Of a stretch of DNA of 64,000 nucleotides, positions 27,461 to 36,259 are shown in pieces. Source of the stretch: Streptomyces davaonensis JCM 4913 (GTDB taxonomy: Bacteria > Actinomycetota > Actinomycetes > Streptomycetales > Streptomycetaceae); the NCBI RefSeq assembly GCF_000349325.1, contig NC_020504.1:7482326-7546325 (forward strand), given 5' to 3'. A program made the position numbers and the translations under genes. Under the pieces are notes generated by a model. That model was not told the origin of the DNA. It worked only from the letters and a program-made list of their open reading frames with translations, and did no database searches. Positions within the stretch are counted from its first letter, which is position 1. Every line of letters starts with the position of its first letter.

Positions 27461-28444
27461 TCACTGCTCGGACGCGGGTTCCACATCCCCGAGGAGCTGT
27501 CCGAACGCCGCCTCGTCGACGACCGGGGTGCCGTACTGGCGGGCCTTGACCACCTTGGAGGTGCCCGAGTCCGGGTCGTTGGTGACGAGCAGGCTGGTCA
27601 GCCGGGAGATGCTGGTCGCGACATGCAGTCCGGCCTCGATCGCCCGGTCCTCCAGGAGGTCGCGCTCGACGGAGGTGTCACCGGAGAAGGCGATCCGCAT
27701 GCCCTGCTTGAGCCTTTTGCCCTCTTCGTACCGCCCCGGGTTGGGATACGGGCATGCGGGCCTCTTCCGGGAGGGGCGCCAACTGGTCGGCCGGTAGGCG
27801 CCGTACGCCGACGGCTGCCGCGGCACGGCCCGGTCCGTCCACTCCGTCAGCGGCAGGCACTCGTGCAGCGGCAGTCGTACGCCGCCCTCGGCCGCGGCCT
27901 TGAGGCTCGGCCGGAACGCCTCCGCCAGCACCCGCGCGTCGTCGAGCGCGTGGTGCGCGCGCTGCTGGACGACCCCGAAGTGCGCGGCCAGTGACTCCAG
28001 CTTGTGGTTGGGCAGCGGCAGGCCCAGCTCCTTGGAGAGCGCGATGGTGCACAGCCGCTGCCGCACCGGCGCCTCGCACCGGGCGCGCGCGTACTCGCGG
28101 GCGATCATCTGCCAGTCGAAGACGGCGTTGTGCGCGACGAGCACCCGGTCCGCGAGACGCTCGGAGAACTCCGCGGCGATGTCCGGGAAGAGGGGCGCGC
28201 CCTCGAGCACCTCGCTCGTCAGACCGTGGATCCACACCGGGCCCGGATCGCGCTCCGGGTTGACCAGCGTGTACCAGTGGTCCTCGACCTCGCCGCGCGC
28301 GTCCAGCCGGTAGACGGCCGCCGAGATTATCCGGTCGTCCCGGGCCAGTCCGGTGGTCTCCACGTCAACGACCGCGTATCCCTTCGGATACGCGGCCGGC
28401 CACGCCGTGCGGGACGACGCTTCGGTCGTACGGTCTTCGAGCAT
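27461..28444 (-). CDS. DEDDh 3'-5' exonuclease (DnaQ-like) with C-terminal BRCT-like domain
   Basis: 327 residues. Exonuclease domain, residues 20-190: Exo I YAVVDVETTGL (D and E ligands), Exo II VLVAHNAVFDWQMI, Exo III with the catalytic His in QQRAHHALDDARVLAEAF. After a Pro/Arg-rich linker with CPYPNPGRYEEGKRLKQG comes a BRCT-like fold (MRIAFSGDTSVERDLLEDRA, GLHVATSISRLTSLLVTNDP, SKVVKARQYGTPVVDEAAF) of the ligase/replication-factor-C type. The combination suggests DNA repair or proofreading rather than the Pol III holoenzyme subunit. Start is the ATG after GTGACC; a GTG two codons earlier is possible. Confidence 0.92.
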   Translation of the reverse strand: MLEDRTTEASSRTAWPAAYPKGYAVVDVETTGLARDDRIISAAVYRLDARGEVEDHWYTLVNPERDPGPVWIHGLTSEVLEGAPLFPDIAAEFSERLADRVLVAHNAVFDWQMIAREYARARCEAPVRQRLCTIALSKELGLPLPNHKLESLAAHFGVVQQRAHHALDDARVLAEAFRPSLKAAAEGGVRLPLHECLPLTEWTDRAVPRQPSAYGAYRPTSWRPSRKRPACPYPNPGRYEEGKRLKQGMRIAFSGDTSVERDLLEDRAIEAGLHVATSISRLTSLLVTNDPDSGTSKVVKARQYGTPVVDEAAFGQLLGDVEPASEQ

Positions 28445-28603
28445 GGTCACTGAGGATACGGGCCGGGACTGACAGTGCCGTCCCACGGCCCCGGGTCGCC
28501 GCCCCGTCAGGTACCCTCCCGCTCCCGTCCGTTCGAGTGTCGGTCCCGGGAACGGCCAAGTCCCCTCCCGCGCGGGGGTGTCCGCAATGTCATCCTCCGG
28601 GAT

Positions 28604-29314
28604 GTGACGGAACCTGCGCATGACGAGGCCCATGGCGGCTCGCTCGGAGAACGGCTGAACTGGCTGCGGGCCGGGGTGCTCGGCGCGAACGACGGCATCG
28701 TGTCCACCGCCGGTCTCGTGGTCGGTGTCGCGGGTGCGACCGACGACCGCTCGGCCCTGCTGACGGCCGGTCTGGCGGGGCTGCTGGCCGGCTCCCTGTC
28801 GATGGCGGCGGGCGAGTACGTCTCCGTCTCCACGCAGCGCGACTCGGAGAAGGCCGCGCTGGCCGCGGAGAAGCGGGAGTTGCGCGAACGCCCCGAGGAG
28901 GAGCTGGCGGAGCTCGCGGAACTCCTGAGGCGGCGCGGACTGTCCGGCGACGTGGCCCAGGAGGCGGCCGTACAGCTCACCGAACGGGACGCCCTGCGCG
29001 CCCACGCGCGCGTGGAGCTCGGCATCGACCCCGACCGCCTGACGAACCCCTGGCACGCGGCGTGGGCGAGCTTCCTGGCCTTCACGGTGGGTGCGCTGTT
29101 GCCGCTCGTCGCCATCGTCCTGCCGCCGGCCTCGGCCCGTGTCCCGGTCACGGTCGCCTCGGTGCTGGCGGCCCTGGTCCTGACCGGGTGGAGCAGCGCG
29201 CGGCTGGGGGCGGCGGCGCCGGGGAGGGCGGTGGTGCGGAATGTGGTGGGTGGGGCGCTGGCGATGGGGATCACTTATGCGGTGGGGAATCTGTTGGGGG
29301 CGGCGGGGGTGTGA
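28604..29314 (+). CDS. VIT1/CCC1 family iron-manganese transporter
   Basis: 236 residues from GTG 28604. Family signature LNWLRAGVLGANDGIVSTAG near residues 15-35, followed by LLAGSLSMAAGEYVSVSTQRD, the first two helices and the metal-site stretch. A charged cytoplasmic segment (EKAALAAEKRELRERPEEEL, LSGDVAQEAAVQLTERDALR) follows, then three more helices. Exports Fe2+/Mn2+ from the cytosol in this family. Its stop lies two bases from the stop of the convergent NACHT gene. Confidence 0.92.
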   Translation: MTEPAHDEAHGGSLGERLNWLRAGVLGANDGIVSTAGLVVGVAGATDDRSALLTAGLAGLLAGSLSMAAGEYVSVSTQRDSEKAALAAEKRELRERPEEELAELAELLRRRGLSGDVAQEAAVQLTERDALRAHARVELGIDPDRLTNPWHAAWASFLAFTVGALLPLVAIVLPPASARVPVTVASVLAALVLTGWSSARLGAAAPGRAVVRNVVGGALAMGITYAVGNLLGAAGV

Positions 29315-29316
29315 GG

Positions 29317-32300
29317 TCAGGCGATCTTGAGGCGGTCCGGAGGGAAGAGGTCTGTGCCGGTTACCTGGTCGCAGTTGTAGAGGGTGACGTTCAGGCGGGG
29401 CATCCGGGCCAAGGGGGTCAGGTCGATCGGGCCGCAGCGGGAAAGCTCGACAGTCTCCAGAGCGGGCAGCTCCGTGAGGGCGGCGATGTTGTCCACTTGC
29501 GGGCACGGGCCGAGATAGATCCTGGTCAGGGTCTGGTGGGGCAGTACGTCGGCGAGGTCGACGCGGGGGACGTCCAGGATCTGGAGAGTCTCCAACGGGG
29601 CGAAGGCCCCGGCCGAGACGAGGGACCGCCACTGGTGCTCCTCGTTGACGGTGAGCCACGTCAGGGACGTCAGCGCTTCGAGTCCGTCGAGGTTCGTGAC
29701 GCAGCTCTGCCGGAAGAAACCGACGCCGGTGAGCCGGGGAGCGAAGGCCCATTCGTCGAGCCTCGTCTCCATGGGCGCGAAGTCGACTATCAGATGTCTG
29801 AGGTCGGGCAGGTCGGACAGGGGCGCCAGCGACAGTCGGTCGCCGGGTTCGTACAAGAAGAGCTTGGTCAGGGGGAGACCGGCGAGGGGACCCAGGTCCG
29901 TGAGGGACGTGCAGCGGATCAGCGACAGCCTGCGCAGATGCGGCAGTGCCTTCAGCGCTGACAGATCACTGACCAGGTCGTTGTCGTTGATCCCCAGAAA
30001 TTTCAGGGGCGTGTGAGCGAGGACGGCGGGAGGGATCCCGTGGTTGCCGTGCAGATGGAGGTCGGTGAGTTGGGGCAGGCGCGGCAGGAGAGCCAGCTTC
30101 TCGGCGGTGTCCATGGCGAGGATGTGTCCGGCCTTCACGGTGCCTTCGAAGATCGCCTCGAAGTATTCGAGCGTGTCGAACGCCGGCCAGGCGAGGCTGA
30201 GTTCGGAGCGCACCAGCCGCCGTCGATCGGCACGGAACCGTCTGATCACCTCCAAGGCGGCGTCACCCCCGATCGAGTGGGCTGTCCGGATCACCGCCGC
30301 CGCCTCCCATCGCGTCAGCCCGTCCGGCCCCGGTAGCAGCTCCAGCACCAACTCCCCGGCCTTGGCCAGGGCGTCCGCCTGCTTGTCGTTCCTCGGCGGC
30401 AACAGCTCCGCCGTCCGCTCCTCCACCTCCCTGCGCACCCCAGGATCCAACTCCGGCGCATGCTCCAGACTCGCCGCCGCCAACAGCACAAGCCGCTCCC
30501 GGTATCTCCGCACCTTGTCGGCCCGTCGCAGCAACTGCCGTAACAGCCGGGTCCGTTCCTCCACGCGCGCGTGCCCCACCGCCATGCGCACCACGTCGTC
30601 CCACTGGTCGTCATGGGCGTTGCGGACGAGGACCCCGAAGTCACGAGCCTCGACGGCGGCCTTGGCGCCCAGGTAGTCCTGGAAGGTGCGGTGGACGAAG
30701 TCCACGTATCCCGGGACCGGTTCGCGGAGGAGTCCGCTGCGGATCAGGAGGTGGGTGAAGACCTGCTCGGCGTCGCCCTGTTCGCGCACCTGGGGCATGG
30801 CGGTCAGCCACTCGTCCAGCATTTCGACTACGTCCTGCCGGTCCGCCTCCACCTGCTGGTTGCGGATCATCCAGTAGGCGAGCCGCTGGAGCAGGGCTGC
30901 CTGCTCGTCCCGGGACAGGGACACGCCCTCCACGGACGCGATCTCCCGCTCCGTGTCCCGCCGTACCAGCAGCATGTCCAGGGCCGCGTCGTACAGCTCC
31001 TTTCGTGCGCGTGGGAGGTGCATGCGCCGGTCCCGATGCAGGGCGCACAGCAAGGCGCACATGAGCGGGTTGGTCGCGAGGCGGCCCAGATCGCGGCGGG
31101 TGGTCAGGGCCTCGCTCAGACCGGCCTCGTACCGGTCCAGTTCGGACCGCTCCGCGTCCGGTACGCACTCCAGGCGGGCCGCGTCGTGCCAGTGCCGGAC
31201 GAACGCCCTGATGTCGTCCCGTTCCATCGGCAGCAGGGTCTGTGCCGTGAAGCCCTGCGGGCCCAGCCAGCCCTCCGGGACCGCGGCGGGGCGGGTCGTG
31301 ATCACGTACCGCGCCTTGGGGAACGCCGCGAGCAGCGACCTGATCCATTTCTCCGTCCGTTCGCGCAGCCGCACCGGCACCTCGTCGACGCCATCCACCA
31401 GCACCAACGCCCGCCCACTGGCGAGGAGTCCCTCCACCCAGCCGTCCGGGGCACCGAGCGGTACGCCCGAGGCGGGGAGGAAGTCCTCGGGCAGCGGCAG
31501 CCCGTCGGCCGCGCGGAAGGAGCGCAGGCGCAGCACGAACGGCACACAGCGGTTCCAGTCGGCCAGTTGCGGACCGAAGCTCTGCCGGGCGGCGTTCAGC
31601 GCCAGCCACTGGAGCAGCGTCGACTTGCCCGACCCGGCCGGTCCGCGCAGCAGCAGCCGGTGGCCCGCCGCGGCCAGCGCCTGCTCGATCCGCATGGGCG
31701 TCGGCGCCTCCTGAGGCATGCCGTCGCGCTCCGCCTCGTACCGCCGCGGCCCGCACACCGCCAGGCTCAGATACGCCGTGTCCAGCGCCCACTCGGCCCG
31801 GCGCCGACCGCCCAGGGTGAGCCCGAACAGCTCCAGCCGGGAGTGTGTGCCGGTGATGAACTCCGCGTACCGGCCCTCGAAGTCCGGTGTTTTTGCTTGC
31901 GAGCGGCTCCGGAGCAGCTCGCCGGAACGCCGCGTCTGCTCCACCGCCGCCCGCGCGGGGAACGACGGATGGGCGGTGAGCTGCTCGACCAGATGCTCGC
32001 AGCACAGCCCGAGCAGTTCCCCGTACAACTCCCGCGCCCGGTCGGCCAGGTCGGCCACGGGCCGCCGCAGCTCCTCCGCCAGCCGCCCCGGATCCAGGTC
32101 CACCTCGAAGAGCCGGTCCGCGTCGAGGGGGCCGGCCGCCGCGAGCGTGTCCTGCACGGCTGCCACCGCCGCGAGACGCTCGTTCTCCGGCAGCGCGGCG
32201 TACGCCCCCGCGATCCGCTCGCCCAGCACGCGCGCGAGGCGGTCAGGACCCGCCGGTTTCGGCAGCGGCCGTAACGGATCCGGCACCAGGCCCGCCCCCG

Positions 32301-32382
32301 GCCGGGGCGTGAGTGCCGACTTCGCGATCGTCTGGACCACCGTCGCGGCGAGCCGCACCAGCACAACCTCAAGACCCTGCAT
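29317..32382 (-). CDS. NACHT-domain NTPase with leucine-rich repeats (bacterial NLR-like)
   Basis: 1,021 residues from the ATG at 32382, preceded by a G-rich ribosome site; the extra 38 residues upstream are in a promoter-like region. N-terminal ~200 residues are helical (MQGLEVVLVRLAATVVQTIA..., EFITGTHSRLELFGLTLGGR), resembling NACHT N-terminal helical modules. NACHT NTPase: Walker A RGPAGSGKST (247-255), Walker B ALVLVDGVDEV (325-335), sensor ITTRP (361-365), then winged-helix segments and FVHRTFQDYLGAKA. About eleven leucine-rich repeats occupy residues ~765-1021 (LPQLTDLHLHGN, LPHLRRLSLIRC, LPALETVELSRC). No membrane helix and no obvious enzymatic effector. Kibby and co-workers showed that bacterial NACHT proteins protect against phage; anti-phage function is inference here. 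Confidence 0.88.
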   Translation of the reverse strand: MQGLEVVLVRLAATVVQTIAKSALTPRPGAGLVPDPLRPLPKPAGPDRLARVLGERIAGAYAALPENERLAAVAAVQDTLAAAGPLDADRLFEVDLDPGRLAEELRRPVADLADRARELYGELLGLCCEHLVEQLTAHPSFPARAAVEQTRRSGELLRSRSQAKTPDFEGRYAEFITGTHSRLELFGLTLGGRRRAEWALDTAYLSLAVCGPRRYEAERDGMPQEAPTPMRIEQALAAAGHRLLLRGPAGSGKSTLLQWLALNAARQSFGPQLADWNRCVPFVLRLRSFRAADGLPLPEDFLPASGVPLGAPDGWVEGLLASGRALVLVDGVDEVPVRLRERTEKWIRSLLAAFPKARYVITTRPAAVPEGWLGPQGFTAQTLLPMERDDIRAFVRHWHDAARLECVPDAERSELDRYEAGLSEALTTRRDLGRLATNPLMCALLCALHRDRRMHLPRARKELYDAALDMLLVRRDTEREIASVEGVSLSRDEQAALLQRLAYWMIRNQQVEADRQDVVEMLDEWLTAMPQVREQGDAEQVFTHLLIRSGLLREPVPGYVDFVHRTFQDYLGAKAAVEARDFGVLVRNAHDDQWDDVVRMAVGHARVEERTRLLRQLLRRADKVRRYRERLVLLAAASLEHAPELDPGVRREVEERTAELLPPRNDKQADALAKAGELVLELLPGPDGLTRWEAAAVIRTAHSIGGDAALEVIRRFRADRRRLVRSELSLAWPAFDTLEYFEAIFEGTVKAGHILAMDTAEKLALLPRLPQLTDLHLHGNHGIPPAVLAHTPLKFLGINDNDLVSDLSALKALPHLRRLSLIRCTSLTDLGPLAGLPLTKLFLYEPGDRLSLAPLSDLPDLRHLIVDFAPMETRLDEWAFAPRLTGVGFFRQSCVTNLDGLEALTSLTWLTVNEEHQWRSLVSAGAFAPLETLQILDVPRVDLADVLPHQTLTRIYLGPCPQVDNIAALTELPALETVELSRCGPIDLTPLARMPRLNVTLYNCDQVTGTDLFPPDRLKIA

Positions 32383-32438
32383 CCCCCGCCCCCTCCCTGC
32401 CCGCATCGTAGGTGCGGGCACTGACATCTCGGACGGCT

Positions 32439-32487
32439 GTTGGCGGAGATCGCCAACAAGTAAGCGCGTACCGCCGGTAATACTTGT
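32439..32487. promoter_or_regulatory. Two adjacent inverted repeats between the NACHT gene and the ether-lipid genes
   Basis: GTTGGCG-GAGAT-CGCCAAC (32439-32457) is a perfect 7-bp dyad with a 5-base centre. ACAAGTA (32456-32462) and TACTTGT (32481-32487) form a second perfect 7-bp dyad with an 18-base gap. Both sit in the 153-base divergent intergenic region, 57 bases or more from the NACHT ATG and 48 bases or more from the plus-strand ATG. Possible operators. Confidence 0.4.
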
Positions 32488-32535
32488 GAGTAACAACCCC
32501 TAGCCTTCGCCGACCAGCGGTTCTACGGTGCCCAC

Positions 32536-33396
32536 ATGCCGAACCTGCCCGATGTCGTGCTGTGGTCGATACCCGCCTTCGTGCTGCTCACCGTGGTCGA
32601 GATGATCAGCGTCCGTCTCCATCCCGACGAGGAGGCCGCGGGCTATGAGACGAAGGACGCCGCGACCAGCCTCGGCATGGGGCTCGGCAGTCTGTTCTTC
32701 GACTTCCTGTGGAAGATCCCGATCGTCGCGATCTACACGGCGATCTACGAACTGACGCCCCTCAGGGTGCCCGTCCTGCTGTGGACGGTCCCGCTGATGC
32801 TGCTCGCCCAGGACTTCTTCTACTACTGGTCCCACCGCGGCCACCACGTCGTACGCATCCTGTGGGCCTGCCACGTCGTGCACCACTCCAGCAGGATGTT
32901 CAACCTCACCACCGCACTGCGCCAGCCCTGGACCTCGCTGACCGTCTGGCCGTTCTACGTCCCCCTCATCGCCTGCGGTGTGCACCCGGCCGCGCTCGCC
33001 TTCTGCTCCTCGGCCAACCTCGTCTACCAGTTCTGGATCCACACCGAGCGCATCGACAAGATGCCCCGGTGGTTCGAGTTCGTGTTCAATACGCCGTCCC
33101 ACCACCGCGTCCACCACGCCTCCCAGGGCGGCTACCTGGACCGCAACTTCGGCGGCATCCTCATCGTCTGGGACCGGCTGTTCCGCTCCTTCGTCGCCGA
33201 GACCGAGCGTCCGGTGTTCGGGCTGACCAAGAACATCGACACGTACAACCCGGTCAAGGTCGCCACCCACGAGTACGTCTCCATCGCCAAGGACCTGCGG
33301 AAGGCCCGCACCTGGCGCGACCGGGCCGGGCACCTCTTCCGCGGGCCCGGTTGGCAGCCCGCCCCGGAACCCGCGCGGGAGAGTGTCTCCGCGTGA
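32536..33396 (+). CDS. Alkylglycerol-monooxygenase-like fatty-acid hydroxylase superfamily membrane protein
   Basis: 286 residues, four to five hydrophobic segments, and the histidine clusters of the di-iron hydroxylase family: SHRGHH near residue 99, HVVHHSS near 115 and NTPSHHRVHHAS near 185. Beyond the shared motifs, the segments NLTTALRQPW, YQFWIHTERID, DRNFGGILIVWDRLF and the terminal FRGPGWQP follow the order found in animal alkylglycerol monooxygenase (AGMO, TMEM195), which cleaves ether lipids to a glycerol derivative and a fatty aldehyde. This is closer than to sterol desaturases, although automated annotation would call it that. Overlaps the lysoplasmalogenase-like gene by four bases (GTGA). 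Confidence 0.88.
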   Translation: MPNLPDVVLWSIPAFVLLTVVEMISVRLHPDEEAAGYETKDAATSLGMGLGSLFFDFLWKIPIVAIYTAIYELTPLRVPVLLWTVPLMLLAQDFFYYWSHRGHHVVRILWACHVVHHSSRMFNLTTALRQPWTSLTVWPFYVPLIACGVHPAALAFCSSANLVYQFWIHTERIDKMPRWFEFVFNTPSHHRVHHASQGGYLDRNFGGILIVWDRLFRSFVAETERPVFGLTKNIDTYNPVKVATHEYVSIAKDLRKARTWRDRAGHLFRGPGWQPAPEPARESVSA

Positions 33397-34058
33397 CCCC
33401 CAAGCACCTGCTGCTCCTCGCCTTCGGGCTGGCCGCCGCCGTGGACCTCGGTTCCCTCGCGGCCGGGTTCGACGCCGGGCACACCGTCGCCAAGCCGCTC
33501 CTGATGCCCCTGCTCGCCGGGTACGCGGCCCTGTCCGGGGCGCCCCGGCTGCTGATCGCCGCCCTGCTGTTCGGCTGGGGCGGAGACGTGCTGCTGCTGT
33601 CCGACGCCGAGCCCGCCTTCCTCGCCGGAATGGGCTCCTTCGCGGCCGGGCACGTCTGCTACCTGCTGCTCTTCAGGGCACGCGGGAGCCACCATGCATT
33701 CCTGTTCGCCGGATACGGCGTCGCCCTGACGACCACCGTCGCCTCGCTGTGGCCCGACCTTCCGGCCGACCTGCGCATCCCGGTCACCGGGTACAGCCTG
33801 CTGCTCACTGCCATGGCCTACCGGGCGGGCAGCCGGTTCGGCCTGCTCGCCGGGCTGGGCGGCGCGCTCTTCATGCTGTCCGACACCCTCATCGCGACCG
33901 GCGTCGCCGAGTGGCCCCAGCCGCCCCGCCCCGACCTGTGGATCATGCTCACCTATATCGCCGCGCAGTTCCTGCTCGCCATTGGCACACTCAGAGCCCT
34001 CGAAGCGCGCCCCTACCCTGCCGCGACGTACGGTGAGGTGCGCTCGACCACCCCCTGA
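33393..34058 (+). CDS. YhhN/TMEM86 family lysoplasmalogenase
   Basis: 221 residues from GTG 33393, overlapping the preceding stop. Seven to eight hydrophobic helices. Family motifs: HTVAKPLLMPLLAGY, LLFGWGGDVLLL, FAAGHVCYLLLF and GALFMLSDTLIA, the set of conserved acidic and aromatic residues of TMEM86/YhhN. These enzymes hydrolyse the vinyl-ether bond of lysoplasmalogens to an aldehyde and a glycerophospho-head group. The coupling to an AGMO-like gene supports an ether-lipid role. The longer frame starting at 32709 is an out-of-frame shadow of the upstream gene. Confidence 0.87.
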   Translation: MTPKHLLLLAFGLAAAVDLGSLAAGFDAGHTVAKPLLMPLLAGYAALSGAPRLLIAALLFGWGGDVLLLSDAEPAFLAGMGSFAAGHVCYLLLFRARGSHHAFLFAGYGVALTTTVASLWPDLPADLRIPVTGYSLLLTAMAYRAGSRFGLLAGLGGALFMLSDTLIATGVAEWPQPPRPDLWIMLTYIAAQFLLAIGTLRALEARPYPAATYGEVRSTTP

Positions 34059-34094
34059 GCGCACCTCACGACCTCGCAGCAGAAGGACCCCGCC

Positions 34095-35138
34095 ATGCGC
34101 GCGACCACCATCCACGCCCCGTACGACATGCGCGTGGCGGACGTACCCGACCCCGTCGTCCAGTTGCCCACCGACGCCGTGGTCCGGGTGCTGCGGGCGT
34201 GCATCTGCGGCAGCGACCTGTGGGCGTACCGCGGGGAGGCGGCCCGGCAGCCGGGGCAGCGGATCGGGCACGAGTTCCTCGGCGTCGTCGAGGAGACCGG
34301 CTCCGAGGTCTCCGGCGTCCGCACCGGCGACCTGGTCGTCGCGCCCTTCATGTGGTCCGACGGCACGTGCGAATACTGCCGCGAGGGCCTGACCACCTCC
34401 TGCGAGCACGGCGGCTTCTGGGGCACCGTCGGCTACGACGGCGGCCAGGGCGAGGCCGTGCGGGTGCCCTTCGCCGACGGCACCCTCGTCCGGCTGCCGA
34501 AGGAGGCCGCCTCGGACGAGCGGCTGCTGTCCGCCCTGCTGACCCTGTCCGACGTCATGGGCACCGGCCACCACGCCGCGCTCGCCGCGGGCGCCCGGCC
34601 CGGCGCCACGGTCGCCGTCGTCGGCGACGGAGCCGTCGGCCTGTGCGCGGTCCTCGCCGCCAAGCGGCTCGGCGCCGAACGCGTCGTCGCGCTCGGCCGC
34701 CACCAGGTCCGCACCGACATCGCTCGCCGCTTCGGCGCCACCGACGTCGTCGCCGAGCGCGGTGAGGCCGCCGTCGAGGCCGTCCGCGAGCTCACCCGCG
34801 GCCAGGGCGCGCACGCCGTCGTCGAGGCCGTCGGCACCGAGCAGTCCATGCGTACGGCCGTGAACATCGCCCGCGACGGCGGCGGCATCGGCTTCGTCGG
34901 CGTGCCGCACGGCAGCGGCACCGGACTCGACCTCGGCGTCATGTTCGACCGGAACATCGCCCTGCGGGGCGGGGTCGCACCGGTCCGGGCGTACATTCCC
35001 GAGCTGCTGCCGGATGTCCTGGACGGGACCATCGACCCCTCGCCGGTGTTCGACATGACCGTCGGCCTCGAAGGGGTCCCGGACGGCTACAAGGCCATGG
35101 ACGAGCGCGTCGCCCTCAAGGTGATGGTCACCGTCTGA
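34095..35138 (+). CDS. Zinc-dependent alcohol dehydrogenase (MDR family)
   Basis: 347 residues. Catalytic zinc site in RACICGSDLW and RIGHEFLGVVEETG; structural-zinc-type cysteines in GTCEYCREGLTTSCEHG, with one fewer in the usual spacing. Nucleotide-binding GDGAVGLCAVLAAKRLGAERV near residue 175. It begins 36 bases after the lysoplasmalogenase gene, so it probably belongs to the same transcript; a role in handling the aldehyde products is inference. On its own the sequence would be called a threonine-dehydrogenase-like or general alcohol dehydrogenase. Confidence 0.9.
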   Translation: MRATTIHAPYDMRVADVPDPVVQLPTDAVVRVLRACICGSDLWAYRGEAARQPGQRIGHEFLGVVEETGSEVSGVRTGDLVVAPFMWSDGTCEYCREGLTTSCEHGGFWGTVGYDGGQGEAVRVPFADGTLVRLPKEAASDERLLSALLTLSDVMGTGHHAALAAGARPGATVAVVGDGAVGLCAVLAAKRLGAERVVALGRHQVRTDIARRFGATDVVAERGEAAVEAVRELTRGQGAHAVVEAVGTEQSMRTAVNIARDGGGIGFVGVPHGSGTGLDLGVMFDRNIALRGGVAPVRAYIPELLPDVLDGTIDPSPVFDMTVGLEGVPDGYKAMDERVALKVMVTV

Positions 35139-35157
35139 GTCGGCACTATCTGATTGA

Positions 35158-36159
35158 TCACCATCTGATCGGTACCGGAAGCGCCGTCAGCAGCCCCGAC
35201 ACCGCCACGACCACGCCCAGCGCGGCGACCTCCACGCGCGCGGGCGCGCAGGCCGTGAGCGGGTCGGCGGCCCGGCGCAGCCGGATCCGCGCCCACAGGG
35301 CGAGCGCGGCCACCGCGGCCACCAGCAGCACCTTGGCGAGCAGCACCCGCCCGTACGCCGTCGTCGTGAGCTGGTCGAGGATCGTCCCCGACGGCATGCG
35401 CCGCAGCGAACTGCACACCCCGGTCGCCGTGATGGCGGCGAGCAGAACGGCCGCCACGCGCGCGTAGAGCCCCAACAGGGCCGCGCCCGCCGGGCTGCCG
35501 CCCCGCAGGCTCCGCAGGACGTGCAGCAGACCGCCCGCCCACAGCGCCGCGCAGGTCAGATGCACCAGCGTCAGACCGGAGCCGATCATGGGGGAGTGCT
35601 CGGTGGTCGGGTGGGCGCGCAGCGCCTCGGCCACGATCACCGCGGCCAGCGGCCAGAGCTGGGTGCCGGGCCGCCGGGACAGCGCGCACAGTCCGGCCAC
35701 GGCGAAGGCGTTGACCTCCAGCAGCGCGAGCTTGCCGTCGCGGGTGGCGTACAGACCGCCGACGTCCAGGTCGGAGAGGCTGTCCGGCACCAGGTTGCCG
35801 GTCGAGACGACCGAGGCGAGCCCGAGGGCGGCGAGGAAACCGGCGCCGGCCGCGTAGGGCACCCAACTGCGGGGCGGGGCCGAGGGAGCGCCGGGTACGG
35901 AACGGGCCAGCCGGTTCACGAAGAGCTCGCCCACCGGGACGCACAGCGCCGCGAACAGCACCGTCCGCAGCAGCGCGATGCCGCCGTCGCCGGGTGCGGC
36001 GGCCTCCCCGGTGCCGTGCAGCGCGGCGGACGGCCCGAGCAGCGGGATCAGCGCCCCGAGGGCCACCAGGACCAGCACGGCGACGGCCCGGCCGGTGCCG
36101 GGGCGGCGCAGGGGCTCGTTCGCGTCGGCCGCCTCCGACGTGGGTCTTATCAAGGTCAC
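35158..36159 (-). CDS. CopD-family copper resistance/transport membrane protein
   Basis: 333 residues from GTG 36159 behind GAGG; the frame to 36435 is promoter sequence. About eight transmembrane helices. The CopD domain in the C-terminal half has HLTCAALWAGGLLHVLRSLR, LYARVAAVLLAAITATGVCS, GRVLLAKVLLVAAVAALALW. Copper uptake across the membrane in this family, often fused to or paired with CopC; no CopC or YcnJ-like domain is present here. Convergent with the alcohol dehydrogenase gene (19-base gap). Confidence 0.88.
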   Translation of the reverse strand: MTLIRPTSEAADANEPLRRPGTGRAVAVLVLVALGALIPLLGPSAALHGTGEAAAPGDGGIALLRTVLFAALCVPVGELFVNRLARSVPGAPSAPPRSWVPYAAGAGFLAALGLASVVSTGNLVPDSLSDLDVGGLYATRDGKLALLEVNAFAVAGLCALSRRPGTQLWPLAAVIVAEALRAHPTTEHSPMIGSGLTLVHLTCAALWAGGLLHVLRSLRGGSPAGAALLGLYARVAAVLLAAITATGVCSSLRRMPSGTILDQLTTTAYGRVLLAKVLLVAAVAALALWARIRLRRAADPLTACAPARVEVAALGVVVAVSGLLTALPVPIRW

Positions 36160-36259
36160 CTCATGATCTTCACCAGTCGTCCCAGAACCGGGCAAGCGCA
36201 GGAAAACAACTGGCGGTACGGCATTCCGCCCATGGGTACGTTTTCGGACGCCCCGGGGC

